NCBI RefSeq assembly: GCF_014218805.1
Contig: NZ_JACJUV010000001.1
Span: 806,001-870,000, forward strand
Length of the DNA stretch: 64,000 bases
Reading direction: 5' to 3'
Origin: Teredinibacter franksiae
GTDB lineage: Bacteria; Pseudomonadota; Gammaproteobacteria; Pseudomonadales; Cellvibrionaceae
Shown one piece after another: positions 36,849 through 46,095 of this stretch (its first letter is position 1; each line of letters opens with the position of its first letter). Made by a program: the position numbers and the translations under genes. The notes beneath the pieces were generated by a model. The model was not told the origin of the DNA and searched no databases. It worked only from the letters and a program-made list of their open reading frames with translations.

Positions 36849-37154
36849 TTAAGAGATATCGAATTTCGTATCAAATCGGGAAATTGAAAATATTTTTTTT
36901 ATCTGATCATTGGTATTGATGATTTTAATTTTCACCTTGGAATCAGAGAAAAAACTTCTAGCGTTAATTAACATACCCAACGCAGAACTGTCCATGTAAC
37001 GCGTATTCGCAAAATCAATTACCAACGATTTACTTTTCATCTCATCCAAATCTTCATAGCATTTTCGGAATTGATCGACCATACCAAAATCGAACCTCTC
37101 ACCCAGAGAAAGACGTGTATCACCACTATCCGTTTTACCAACAGTAATTGCCAT
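36849..37154 (-). CDS. STAS-domain anti-sigma-factor antagonist-like protein (HsbA-like)
   Basis: A 101-aa single STAS domain. YMDSSALGMLINARSF contains the phosphorylatable serine pair (Ser56/Ser57) of SpoIIAA/RsbV-type proteins. Such proteins switch partners depending on phosphorylation by an RsbW-type kinase and dephosphorylation by a PP2C enzyme; both activities are encoded by the next gene. Shine-Dalgarno GAGGAAAGC precedes the ATG. It lies 10 nt after the MCP-like gene. The downstream target (anti-sigma factor, cyclase or other) is not visible. Confidence 0.9.
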   Translation of the reverse strand: MAITVGKTDSGDTRLSLGERFDFGMVDQFRKCYEDLDEMKSKSLVIDFANTRYMDSSALGMLINARSFFSDSKVKIKIINTNDQIKKIFSISRFDTKFDIS

Positions 37155-37164
37155 TTAGCTTTCC

Positions 37165-38340
37165 TCAATATAGCTCAATGTCTCCAGTAGATTTTTCTCG
37201 CGTCAATCCACGGGGGTCTGTATTTAACTGTAACTCGTCGATACGCTGACGAATATCGACAAATACGTTCTCGAGATCCTTGCTACTACCTTTCGATTCC
37301 GTAAGAACCGAAAAGACTTCCACCATTTTCTGCGAATAATGGGTTATCTGCTGTGCAAACTGCGACACCCGATCGGCGGACTGCAGGGCCGTTACGGCAT
37401 TACCAATTTCACTGTTTATCTCTTCACCAATTTCCGCGCCACGACTAACACTAACAGCCACTTTTTCGTTCACCATTTCCAACTCATTCAGCATGGCATC
37501 CAAATGGCCCTTAGCATCAATGGCAATATTCATATCCAGGGAGGCAATTTCGCCTACAACTTTCTCCACATTTGTAACCGTATTTTTTGCCGCTTCTGCT
37601 CGCACACGTATTTGTTCATTCAATGCATTTGAGTCTTGCGATAGCTTTCTAACTTCATCCGCAACGACGGCAAAACCACGCCCTGCTTCACCTGCCCTTG
37701 CCGCTTCAATGGCGGCATTGAGTGCCAATAAATTAGTTTGATCGGCTATTCCTCGAATATCGGAGATTAAGCCAAACATGCTATCCAATTGCTTCACCAT
37801 GTCTTGAATATTATGGACGGCCTGGACACTTTTATCGCTAATATCAACAAACAGGCTGACATAATCATCCAGTATTCGGCCTACTTCGTTAGCGAAGCCC
37901 TCGAGGGAAACGTCTTCATCCTGCCCACCACTATTTTGTTCCTGCTTACTCGAAAGCTGATGGACAATCCCCATCATAAGATCTTTTTCAGCATTCGCTG
38001 AGGCTGACAAGCCTTGGAAGCTCATGTGTAGACGAATACTGGAGCCCTCAACGGTTTTTTGAATCTCACCGGACAGCTCTAATAGTTCCTTGCAGACCGG
38101 TAGTGAAGTCTGGCCAATTTGATCCTGGACCCCGGAGAAACTTGCTAATAACTTCTTCGCCTGAGCCGCGGTTTGTTCACTCTCTCCGTCATCGGAGAAG
38201 CCAGCTACCCACACACAGCAGCCCACACACAGCACCAAAACTAAAGCATCAATGTGTGATGAATCGACAAAATAGATAACTGCCACCGAGACAACAGATA
38301 CTGCTGCAGGGACAACAAGTTTAAATAGGCTGTTTTCCAC
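37165..38340 (-). CDS. MCP-like signalling protein without a periplasmic sensor domain
   Basis: A 391-aa membrane protein with two closely spaced N-terminal hydrophobic segments (about 6-24 and 31-47) and no periplasmic domain of note. The C-terminal methyl-accepting signalling domain carries the hairpin-tip signature [20 protein letters not shown] followed by [18 protein letters not shown]. There is no HAMP domain. It probably senses a membrane or cytoplasmic state and feeds the STAS/PP2C switch encoded next. The first gene of the three-gene unit. No CheW or CheA gene is nearby. Confidence 0.9.
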   Translation of the reverse strand: MENSLFKLVVPAAVSVVSVAVIYFVDSSHIDALVLVLCVGCCVWVAGFSDDGESEQTAAQAKKLLASFSGVQDQIGQTSLPVCKELLELSGEIQKTVEGSSIRLHMSFQGLSASANAEKDLMMGIVHQLSSKQEQNSGGQDEDVSLEGFANEVGRILDDYVSLFVDISDKSVQAVHNIQDMVKQLDSMFGLISDIRGIADQTNLLALNAAIEAARAGEAGRGFAVVADEVRKLSQDSNALNEQIRVRAEAAKNTVTNVEKVVGEIASLDMNIAIDAKGHLDAMLNELEMVNEKVAVSVSRGAEIGEEINSEIGNAVTALQSADRVSQFAQQITHYSQKMVEVFSVLTESKGSSKDLENVFVDIRQRIDELQLNTDPRGLTREKSTGDIELY

Positions 38341-38512
38341 AGGGCTACCTCAAACATCCGGAAGAGACTCCCTCTTAAGCCTAGACGGCCTAAACAGGCT
38401 ACGCCAACTCTATGAAAGAAGAAAAGGAAGTAGAACCAACGAGATATTAATTAGGGGATTTACGCGGAGGGGAAAATTGAGACATGCCCACAGAGCGAAC
38501 ATGCCTCGGCCG

Positions 38513-39517
38513 TTACATAGCACCAATACCAATGGCATCGCGAACTTTACTAAGTAGCGGGCCACTGACTGCTCTGGCTTTTTCAGCTCCCGCCTGTAAC
38601 ACCGTCTCGATAACGGAGGAGTCGGCTAGTAGCTCGTTGTATTTGTCCCGAGCACCGCCCAACTCGTCGTTTATTAGCTCAAACAATTGTTTTTTGGCTT
38701 CGCCCCAAGCAATACCGTCTTCAAACTGCTTGCGCATCCAAACCGTTTGCTCTCCGTCGGCAAAGGCCTGCCAAATTTGGAAAACCGTAGAAGTATCCGG
38801 ATCCTTCGGCTCACCCGGCTCCAGCAGATTGGTTTTGATTTTATTGATGTGTTTACGCAGCTGCTTTTCTGGCAGAAACATGGGAATCGTGTTGTTGTAG
38901 CTTTTACTCATTTTACGGCCATCCAGGCCCTGCAGCACAGCCACCGAATCGTCAATAACAGCTTCAGGTAGTTTAAATACCTCGCCAAAATGATGATTGA
39001 AGCGGCCTGCAATATCTCTAGCCATTTCCACGTGCTGAATTTGGTCTTTACCAACAGGTACCCTGTTGGCGTTGAACATTAAGATGTCTGCTGCCATCAA
39101 TACCGGATAACTATAGAGACCCATGGTTACACCGAAATCTGGGTCGGCCCCCTCTTCAAGGTTTGCTGCCACAGAGGCTTTGTAAGCATGTGCCCTATTC
39201 ATTAAGCCCTTCGCCGCCATGCAGCTCAGTATCCAGCTAAGTTCGGTAATTTCGGGCACATCCGACTGACGATAAAACACCGCTTTATCCGTGTCCAAAC
39301 CCAACGCCAGCCAAGTGGCTGCCACCTCTTTCGCCGACTGGCGAATAAGTTCGGGCTGGTGACATTTAATGATGGCGTGGAGATCCGCGAGAAAATAGTA
39401 GGACTCGGAACCACCGGCTTGGCAGGCTTGTATTGCCGGGCGAATAGCGCCCACATAGTTGCCCAAATGGGGCGTACCGGTTGTGGTAATACCGGTAAGA
39501 ATTCGATTCACAGACAT
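38513..39517 (-). CDS. trpS: Tryptophanyl-tRNA synthetase
   Basis: A 334-aa class I aminoacyl-tRNA synthetase charging tRNA-Trp. [15 protein letters not shown] is the HIGH-type motif near the N terminus, [13 protein letters not shown] is the KMSKS loop, and [21 protein letters not shown] is the conserved tryptophan-pocket region. Length matches bacterial TrpS. It stands as a single gene with about 170-nt (left) and 190-nt (right) spacers, so it probably has its own promoter. Confidence 0.97.
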   Translation of the reverse strand: MSVNRILTGITTTGTPHLGNYVGAIRPAIQACQAGGSESYYFLADLHAIIKCHQPELIRQSAKEVAATWLALGLDTDKAVFYRQSDVPEITELSWILSCMAAKGLMNRAHAYKASVAANLEEGADPDFGVTMGLYSYPVLMAADILMFNANRVPVGKDQIQHVEMARDIAGRFNHHFGEVFKLPEAVIDDSVAVLQGLDGRKMSKSYNNTIPMFLPEKQLRKHINKIKTNLLEPGEPKDPDTSTVFQIWQAFADGEQTVWMRKQFEDGIAWGEAKKQLFELINDELGGARDKYNELLADSSVIETVLQAGAEKARAVSGPLLSKVRDAIGIGAM

Positions 39518-39706
39518 AATGGGTCCAGCATAGTTTCTATTTTAAAATTGTTATGCAACTACTGTCCGATATTAAGGCAGCTGCTTTTTTTATGGCCCAC
39601 CAGATGCTGCTATCACAAAATTGACGCAATATTGGCGGGGGCGCTAATATACCATGAGGATGAACCTCAGCCACCCCTAGCGCCCAACGACAACCACACC
39701 TTAAGC

Positions 39707-40816
39707 CTATTGCTGAATCAACTGCCGGTATAATGGGCCAAGCGAAGACCAACTCAGGTTACTCACGCTGGGGGCAATGGGCAGCCCGTGCTGCGCGTAT
39801 TGAGTAATCATGGCAGCGCAAGCAGCACTTTCTGACAAAGTCGCTTCAGCCGGCTCAGCGCTCCCGTCTCCACTGCACGACAGATAGCGGTACCGGTCGG
39901 CAAAGAGTTCTTGGTAGGCAAGTCGATTGGGCACTACAGGTACACAGCCCGCGGCCACAGCTTCAAGCACCGACAGCCCCTGAAAATCGTGAAGCGCTGT
40001 CGACAGTACCACGTCACTAGAACGCAATAGTTGGCGATATACCTGCGCGTCCTCAATATAACCAAATTGCCCGAGCCAACCACGTACAATTAATAATTCC
40101 CGCAGTTTTTCGAACTCCAGTGGCCGCTGTCGAAACTGCTGCCCCACAACGTGACATGTGAGCTTTAGGCTCTCGGGCATGGCGCAAATGGCCTCCAGTA
40201 ATCTAGCCGGGCCTTTATCGTACTCCCAGCGATGATTCCATAGAATGTGCAAGCCTTGACCTCGCTCCTGCCGCTGTTCACGCGCCGTAAAAGCAGACGC
40301 TTCCAACGGCACTGCTAACGTGTTCGCCTTCCGATTCAGCTTGCCCGCTACCCCTTGCGGAACTGCATCTGGCATTTTAGCCAAGAGTTCTTCGACCCCC
40401 TCTAGAAAGGTGTTTCGGTTGTAGTCGCTATTAAACACCAATACATCGGCCGCCAATGCGGCATACAGAGTCACCATTTGCGGCTCTAACGAGGAAAATT
40501 GGCGCCGAGTCGAGGGGTAAGCGAACTGATTTTCATGGAAATATAGAACGGTAGGGACGCGTGCGATTTCTGGGACCAAGCCCTTAAGGGTGGCCAGGTC
40601 AACCATAGAGGTTGCGACAATGAGATCCCAGGGCTGACAAAAGGTGTCGCGCTGGGAAACTCCCCAACTAAGTCCGTTACCCCGTATTCGCCAGGCGAAA
40701 TACCTTGGTGGCAAGGTTAGGGTTACCCATTCGTGTTCACTTAAGTTATTCACCAATCCTGTGCGCCAGCGTTTGTGGCTTTCAGCATCATAGGCAGAGA
40801 GAAGAAGAATTTTCAT
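39707..40816 (-). CDS. DUF3524 glycosyltransferase, tRNA-queuosine mannosyltransferase-like
   Basis: A 369-aa GT-B glycosyltransferase. The N-terminal DUF3524 domain (LLLSAYDAESHKRWRTGL, VATSMVDLATLKGL, VLYFHENQFAYPS, YAALAADVLVFNSDYNRNTF) is that of the tRNA-queuosine alpha-mannosyltransferase family (GTDC1/QTMAN), and the C-terminal domain has the GT4 pattern LSTALHDFQGLSVLEAVAAG. By family it would add mannose to queuosine in tRNA-Asp; the bacterial activity is inferred. The start codon lies directly behind a perfect 12-bp hairpin with a short T-run. Confidence 0.82.
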   Translation of the reverse strand: MKILLLSAYDAESHKRWRTGLVNNLSEHEWVTLTLPPRYFAWRIRGNGLSWGVSQRDTFCQPWDLIVATSMVDLATLKGLVPEIARVPTVLYFHENQFAYPSTRRQFSSLEPQMVTLYAALAADVLVFNSDYNRNTFLEGVEELLAKMPDAVPQGVAGKLNRKANTLAVPLEASAFTAREQRQERGQGLHILWNHRWEYDKGPARLLEAICAMPESLKLTCHVVGQQFRQRPLEFEKLRELLIVRGWLGQFGYIEDAQVYRQLLRSSDVVLSTALHDFQGLSVLEAVAAGCVPVVPNRLAYQELFADRYRYLSCSGDGSAEPAEATLSESAACAAMITQYAQHGLPIAPSVSNLSWSSLGPLYRQLIQQ

Positions 40817-40828
40817 AGACGGAATAGT

Positions 40829-40861
40829 AAAAGGCCTGAACAGAGACTGTCTGTTCAGGCC
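40829..40861 (-). terminator. Perfect 12-bp hairpin with short T-run, just before the DUF3524 gene start
   Basis: GGCCTGAACAGA (40833-40844) and TCTGTTCAGGCC (40850-40861) pair perfectly around a 5-nt loop. On the minus strand TTTT follows the stem. It lies about 118 nt past the stop of the cNMP-binding gene and only 16 nt before the DUF3524 start, so it can act as a terminator for the former or as a leader structure for the latter. Confidence 0.75.
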
Positions 40862-40978
40862 AAACTGAAATCAATTATTAGAGGCGCCCTTTAGTAGCGC
40901 AGCTACCGCAAAACGTTCATCAAAACGCTCAAAAAACTAAGATTAACTGGCTTTACGCAAAACCTAGGTTGAACAACT

Positions 40979-42022
40979 CTAGGCAGGTTGCGCCTGGCAA
41001 TTTTTCAATATAACGGCGTCAAACCCAGCCTGACAAAGCAAATGTGCGGCGATATCGGCGCGGCTACCAGCATCGTCCGGCACCACGTAAATGTTGGTTC
41101 GTCCCAATTCGGCCAGAGAATTCCTTAACCTCGACAAGGGGATATTAATCGCCCCTGGCATATGCTGAATACGATATTCCATAGGCATTTTTACATCCAA
41201 CAGCTTGTAGGGTTTATCCATTTTATCCAGTACTTTGGATTCAACATAGCGAACCACAGGTGCTTTTAGAAGCGCGTTAAAGTCCTCGGAGTTCAACCGC
41301 TTTAAGCGCCCGTTACTTTCCATTTCGACAGAAGCGTTACGCGGGGTATCACCGAGCAAGGATTCCTCCCCAAAAAATTGGCCGGGGTGTACAACTAAAT
41401 CTACGCTTTCAGAACGATTGCGTACCCGCGCACTGCCGGATACGAGCACATAGAAGTAATCCCCACGCTCGCCCTCTTTTACGACCATGTCACCCTTTTT
41501 TAGGCTTACATCTTCAAATCGCAGAAACAGCTCCTGCACCTGGGTCAGTGGTACCTTTGAGAACAACGGAGCCTGCAGCAGAGCAGCCATCCAATCGCCG
41601 CCTTCCTCGCCAACCTCTTCAACCTCAAACTCACCAGTGGAGTACTCAAAATCATCAAAGCCTTCTTCGACCGCAGACTGACTCCATGCCGTCAGTCGAT
41701 CAAGGACCTCGGCTTCAATACTGAAAACCCGAACAGAGGGAGACTTAGCCACAGCAGAACACAGCGTAGGCGATTCCGAATTAAGTGCCGAATTGGCAGC
41801 TGCAGAATCTCCCAAAACAGTTGAAACGTAAAACGCACTGTTGATTAGGTCGATTTGCCCTTCTAGTAAAAAATATTTGGTCGCTACAGCTCGGCCACGC
41901 TTATACAGCATTTGCCCTTTGCCGTACTCCTGAACTTCAATTTTCGAAAGTGCTTCCTGCAGATAATCGTCTTCTAGTCCATTAAAAGGCACGAATCGTT
42001 TTAATGTTTGGATATCCAGCAT
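40979..42022 (-). CDS. Double cyclic-nucleotide-binding domain protein with degenerate rhodanese domain
   Basis: A 347-aa soluble protein. Residues about 10-110 and 145-260 are cNMP-binding-like domains; the second has the phosphate-binding-cassette style GQFFGEESLLGDTPRNASV, while the first is weaker. Residues 262-345 form a rhodanese-like domain (MPMEYRIQHMPGAINIP), but the active loop reads VVPDDAGSR where catalytic rhodaneses have a Cys, so sulfurtransferase activity is unlikely. No HTH or kinase output domain is present. Shine-Dalgarno GAGGTAAATAA precedes the ATG. Probably a signalling scaffold; ligand and partner are unknown. Confidence 0.85.
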   Translation of the reverse strand: MLDIQTLKRFVPFNGLEDDYLQEALSKIEVQEYGKGQMLYKRGRAVATKYFLLEGQIDLINSAFYVSTVLGDSAAANSALNSESPTLCSAVAKSPSVRVFSIEAEVLDRLTAWSQSAVEEGFDDFEYSTGEFEVEEVGEEGGDWMAALLQAPLFSKVPLTQVQELFLRFEDVSLKKGDMVVKEGERGDYFYVLVSGSARVRNRSESVDLVVHPGQFFGEESLLGDTPRNASVEMESNGRLKRLNSEDFNALLKAPVVRYVESKVLDKMDKPYKLLDVKMPMEYRIQHMPGAINIPLSRLRNSLAELGRTNIYVVPDDAGSRADIAAHLLCQAGFDAVILKNCQAQPA

Positions 42023-42272
42023 TTATTTACCTCGAAATAGTCCTCAGAGCCCTGGTACGAAACAGCGCACGGGGCGGCACCCCAGCTCTTTGGAGACTCC
42101 TCTGCATTCTGCACGAAAGGCCAAAATGGAACTGCGTTTGGAATCACTCAATTTTGGGAACTAAACCGCAAACCCAGCACAATTTTTTACACTTAAGCCA
42201 AGTATGACAGTGCCTTGCAGGTCGTTTCCACATAATTTTACGCGCCACCCCTGCTTTATCGCTCTAAAGATA

Positions 42273-43580
42273 TTAAAGGTTAGACGGAAATGGTAAAGAT
42301 TCATGGGCTAGAAATCGCTCGAGCAACCTAACCATATAGCTCAAATCGGACACCCCAGCCAGTTCACGAATGGAATGCATGGCAAATGTTGGCACGCCAA
42401 TATCAACGGTTGCCACCCCCACTGCCGCTGCTGTAAGGGGTCCAATGGTGCTACCGCAGCGCATATCGGCTCGGGTAACGTAATCCTGCAGCGGAATAAC
42501 CTCTTCCCCCTGAGCCGTTCCTGCCAGCCAGCGTACCAGCGCCGCCGAAGCACTACTGGTAGCGTAGCTCTGGTTTGCGTCAAATTTGATTACCGGCCCC
42601 TGATTTAACATTGGGCCATGCTTGTCGTCATGACAAGCCGGAAAATTGGGGTGAACACCATGCGCATTATCAACCGAAAACATCACCGACCGACGCAAAG
42701 CCCGTTGCCGCACTTCGCCGTCACTTGCTAGGCGGTCGATCACCTCATCCAAAAGCGGTCCCTGAGCGCCAATATCCGAACGACTCCCCACTTCTTCGTG
42801 GTCATTACAGATAAGTACACTGGTATGCGCGCCCCCTGCCTCGCAAAGAGCCTGTGCACCGAGGTAACAGCTTAATAAATTATCCAACCTTGCACTGGCG
42901 ATAAAATCACCCTTTAAACCAATCACCGATGGTGTTTGCACATCATAGAAACTTAGGTTGTAATCCAGAACCTCCTGGGCTTCGTCATCCTTTATTTGCG
43001 CCATAAGCAACGTCCGAAAACTCTGCTTTTCGCTCGATATTTGCAGTATGGCATTCATATCGGTTTGCGGGTTGACCGAACGATTTTTATTCGCTTCTCT
43101 ATCTAAGTGAATCGCCAGGCTAGGAACACAGGCTATCGCTTTTTGAAAATCCACAAGTGCAGAGCGCAGCTCGCCACTCTTCGATAAATAAGAAACTCGT
43201 CCGGCAATTGACAGATCGCGATCAAACCATGGATTTAGCAGTGCTCCGCCATAAACCTCAACCCCCAACTGCCAGTAACCCTTTTTATCTATTTCCGGTA
43301 CAGGTTTCACTTTAAGGCAGGGGCTGTCGGTATGAGCGCCGATAATACGAAAACCCGAAGTTTCCACCGCTTTATTACCGACTACAAATGCAATCAGTGA
43401 GGAACCACCACGTACAACGTAATATCGCCCTCCCGCCTTTAACCGCCAGCTGTCCATCTCATCGAGCGGAGAAAAACCCTGCTCCGTCAATAACTCAACT
43501 AAAGATTGGGTAGCATGAAAAGGTGTGGGCGAACGAGCAATAAAGTCGAGCAACCCTGTTGTGCAATCTGTCATTGTCAT
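42273..43580 (-). CDS. apeB: M18-family aminopeptidase
   Basis: A zinc aminopeptidase of the M18 (aspartyl aminopeptidase) family, cytoplasmic, that trims N-terminal residues from peptides. Metal-binding and catalytic motifs are visible in order: GAHTDSPCLKVKP, SARLDNLLSCYLGAQ, ICNDHEEVGSRSDIGAQGP, SVDNAHGVHPNFP, MRCGSTIGPLTAA and the final FAMHSIRE. The frame opens at TTG 43610, but ATG 43580 or 43574 is more likely; 43580 gives 435 aa. The stop of uppP at 43594 lies 14 nt upstream. Confidence 0.93.
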   Translation of the reverse strand: MTMTDCTTGLLDFIARSPTPFHATQSLVELLTEQGFSPLDEMDSWRLKAGGRYYVVRGGSSLIAFVVGNKAVETSGFRIIGAHTDSPCLKVKPVPEIDKKGYWQLGVEVYGGALLNPWFDRDLSIAGRVSYLSKSGELRSALVDFQKAIACVPSLAIHLDREANKNRSVNPQTDMNAILQISSEKQSFRTLLMAQIKDDEAQEVLDYNLSFYDVQTPSVIGLKGDFIASARLDNLLSCYLGAQALCEAGGAHTSVLICNDHEEVGSRSDIGAQGPLLDEVIDRLASDGEVRQRALRRSVMFSVDNAHGVHPNFPACHDDKHGPMLNQGPVIKFDANQSYATSSASAALVRWLAGTAQGEEVIPLQDYVTRADMRCGSTIGPLTAAAVGVATVDIGVPTFAMHSIRELAGVSDLSYMVRLLERFLAHESLPFPSNL

Positions 43581-43593
43581 AATGGTTAACAGC

Positions 43594-44391
43594 CTACAAG
43601 GTGAATACAATTAAGAATAGCCCAAGCAGCAAGCGATAGATGACAAACGGCATCATGCTAAGGCGATTAATAAAACTTAAAAAATAGTGGATACAAAGGT
43701 AGGCACTAAAACCGGAAAGCACAACGCCCAAAAATAAAGAGAGCCAATCTACCTGAGCCTCTCCCAGTATTAACTCCAAGCCTTTGTAACCACCGCTGAG
43801 TAAAATAATCGGGATAGAGAGCAAGAATGAAAATCGGGCTGCATCCGTTCGTGAAAAGCCCAAAAATAGCGCTGCTGTGATTGTAATGCCAGATCGCGAA
43901 GTACCCGGAATAAGTGCCAAGGCCTGCGCACAACCAATGATAATCGCCGCAAGCAGTGTTAGTTGTGTAAGCTCTTTTGCCCGCGTAGGCAGTCGATCGG
44001 CAACGGCCAATACGACACCAAATAGAATAGTCGTTGCCGCAATAACGCTGGTAGAACGCAGATTGTCTTCAATAAAGTCGCCGAATATTAACCCGGCCAA
44101 GCCCGCTGGAATGGTCGCAAATATAATGTACCAGGCAATTTTTGCATCAGTGTTAGTTCCTCTCCCCGCCACAGACTGAAACCAGCCACCCGTTAAAGCG
44201 TAAATTTCCTGTCGAAAATAGATAATTACCGCCGATAACGTTCCAAGATGCACAGCAACATCAAACGCCAAGCCTTGATCCGGCCAGCCCAACAGTTCCT
44301 TCGGCAGTATGAGATGTGCTGAACTGGAAATGGGTAAAAACTCGGTAATACCCTGAACAAAGGCGAGCACAATGACCTGTACTAAATCCAT
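43594..44391 (-). CDS. uppP: Undecaprenyl-diphosphatase UppP/BacA
   Basis: An integral membrane phosphatase that recycles undecaprenyl pyrophosphate for cell-wall synthesis and affects bacitracin resistance. The first motif GITEFLPISSSAHLIL and the second PGTSRSGITITAALFLGFSR contain the family's catalytic residues; the rest is multi-spanning hydrophobic helices. The ATG at 44389-44391 (MDLVQVIVLAFVQG) gives 265 aa, the usual length; the longer frame to 44460 would overlap tsaB and is not used. Confidence 0.96.
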   Translation of the reverse strand: MDLVQVIVLAFVQGITEFLPISSSAHLILPKELLGWPDQGLAFDVAVHLGTLSAVIIYFRQEIYALTGGWFQSVAGRGTNTDAKIAWYIIFATIPAGLAGLIFGDFIEDNLRSTSVIAATTILFGVVLAVADRLPTRAKELTQLTLLAAIIIGCAQALALIPGTSRSGITITAALFLGFSRTDAARFSFLLSIPIILLSGGYKGLELILGEAQVDWLSLFLGVVLSGFSAYLCIHYFLSFINRLSMMPFVIYRLLLGLFLIVFTL

Positions 44392-44419
44392 AAAATTAAT
44401 CTCTGTAAACGTAAAGCGA

Positions 44420-45154
44420 CTATTGGCGAATTCTTTGGCGTTTTTGCCAGGTGATTTCATTGCGAAGATATATCGGTTCTATCGAACCCACAGGAAACAC
44501 ACTGCTTTCTTCCGCGACAACATGGCCAGCCAGGGCAAAATACTGTTGCGCCAGCGTTAGTACCGCTGTTGCCTGAGGCTTTAATTCCGCGTCCAATGCT
44601 AGCACTGATAGATCATTTAACGGCGCAACATGCCAGCCATGCCCCACCGCCACTATCGAATTGCCAGCGAACTGTTTCAGCAATAGCGCCGCCAACTTCT
44701 CAGGTGCCCCAACAGAGGCCGCAACCAACGCCAGCCAGCTATTGTCATCGACAGCAGGCCGATAAATACTACTGTAAACCTCACCCATCCGGGCATCGAG
44801 GCACGGCACAATAATTCCGTCATGCTCACAGAGACCATTCTGCCTGGCCGTTTCCGCCAGAGCTTCAAGCGTACTTAATCCCACAATTGGTATATTTGCC
44901 CCATAAGAAAGTCCCTGCACAATGCCCAAGCCAATACGAATACCGGTAAAGGACCCCGGGCCTCGGGTAACAGCAATTGCATCTAGATCTGCAAGGGTCA
45001 AATTCGCCTCGGTTAGAACCTCATCAATCAGTGGCAGTAGCATTTTGGAATGAGATTTGGGGATATCGCAAAACCGGCTGGTAACCTGAGAACCATCACC
45101 AACTGCGACCGAGCAGACCTCGGTAGAGGCGTCCAGTGCAAGTATCTTGGACAT
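44420..45154 (-). CDS. tsaB: tRNA t6A threonylcarbamoyl transfer subunit TsaB
   Basis: A 244-aa ASKHA-fold protein that partners TsaD/TsaE in adding threonylcarbamoyl to A37 of ANN-reading tRNAs. ILALDASTEVCSVAV, SKMLLPLIDEVL, VTRGPGSFTGIRIGLGIVQG and GLSTLEALAE are characteristic. The C-terminal region ends with EPIYLRNEITWQK, also typical. It lies 28 nt upstream of uppP. Confidence 0.95.
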   Translation of the reverse strand: MSKILALDASTEVCSVAVGDGSQVTSRFCDIPKSHSKMLLPLIDEVLTEANLTLADLDAIAVTRGPGSFTGIRIGLGIVQGLSYGANIPIVGLSTLEALAETARQNGLCEHDGIIVPCLDARMGEVYSSIYRPAVDDNSWLALVAASVGAPEKLAALLLKQFAGNSIVAVGHGWHVAPLNDLSVLALDAELKPQATAVLTLAQQYFALAGHVVAEESSVFPVGSIEPIYLRNEITWQKRQRIRQ

Positions 45155-45232
45155 GACGTGACTTTCCTGAGTAAGAGTAGAACGCGCATTCTCCAGATCT
45201 TGGCTAATTTAGGCAATAAATATGTGACAAAT

Positions 45233-45272
45233 AAAAAATCCCCCGAGAGCATAGCCCTCGGAGGATTTTTTA
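45233..45272. terminator. Rho-independent terminator after the AlgP-like gene
   Basis: AAAATCC plus CCGAG pair with CTCGG plus GGATTTT around a loop centred near 45252, with A- and T-runs outside. On the minus strand it ends the AlgP-like transcript 35 nt past its stop; it may work in both directions. Confidence 0.88.
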
Positions 45273-45306
45273 TTAAATACGCGAGTAAAATACTGGCGTG
45301 TACAGC

Positions 45307-46095
45307 TTACTTCTTGGCTGGACGGCCGCGACGCTTGGCTGCAGGCTTAGCAGCAGTAGCTTTAGGACGACCACGACCCTTGGCTGCTGGCTTGGCAGTA
45401 GCTTTAGGACGACCGGCTGACTTAGTGGCTGACTTGGCAGCAGCTGGTGCAGCTTTTGCTTTTTTAGCGGCTGGTTTGCGCTTAACCTTGCCTTTGGCGG
45501 CAGCTTTTTTAGCGGCGGCCTTGAGTTTAGCTTTAGCTTTTTTGTCAGCGGCTGAAATTTTTGCAGTCAATTTTTTAGCAGCAGTCTTGAACTTTTTGCC
45601 GTCGGCAGTAGCTCTGGACTTGCTCCAACGAGCAGAAAACGTAGCAAGAGCTTTTGCCAAGTCGGCTTCGGCTGCAGTTGCCAAAGAGGTTTTAAGCGCT
45701 TCAAGTTTTGTAGCAGCGGCAACTTCTGCGGCTTTAACGGCTGCCAAAGTTTTGGCAGCAACCAGTGCCTGCTTGGCACTTGTAGCTTCAGCTTTTGCTG
45801 CAGCAGCCTTTTCAGCTACTTTGGCTACAGCGCCAGCAGCGGTTTTGGCCTTGCGTATGTCTACAGCTTTCTTAGACTTTTTGGCAACAGCTTTAGCGGC
45901 AGCTGCTTTTTTGCGAACATCTGCGACAGCTTTGCTAGCAGCATCCAATTTAGCCATAGCTTTAGCTGCAACAGCCTCAACTTTGGCTAGGGCTGCATCA
46001 ACAATAACTTCTTTTTTTACAGCTACTTTTTTAACCGTTTTTCCGGCTACTTTTTTGGCCGCAGGACGACCGCGCTTTTTGGCAACTTTCGCCAT
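45307..46095 (-). CDS. AlgP-like Lys/Ala/Pro-rich histone-like protein with AT-hook cores
   Basis: A 262-aa, extremely Ala- and Lys-rich protein resembling AlgP/histone H1-like proteins of pseudomonads, expected to bind DNA non-specifically and compact or bend it. AT-hook-like GRP cores are seen at both ends: KKRGRPAAKK near the N terminus and SAGRPK, RGRPK and RRGRPAKK in the C-terminal tail. The middle is a long Ala/Lys helix of heptad type. I choose ATG 46095 behind GAGGAGAA rather than the in-frame start at 46134. Low-complexity coding produces long opposite-strand reading frames that are not genes. Confidence 0.87.
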   Translation of the reverse strand: MAKVAKKRGRPAAKKVAGKTVKKVAVKKEVIVDAALAKVEAVAAKAMAKLDAASKAVADVRKKAAAAKAVAKKSKKAVDIRKAKTAAGAVAKVAEKAAAAKAEATSAKQALVAAKTLAAVKAAEVAAATKLEALKTSLATAAEADLAKALATFSARWSKSRATADGKKFKTAAKKLTAKISAADKKAKAKLKAAAKKAAAKGKVKRKPAAKKAKAAPAAAKSATKSAGRPKATAKPAAKGRGRPKATAAKPAAKRRGRPAKK

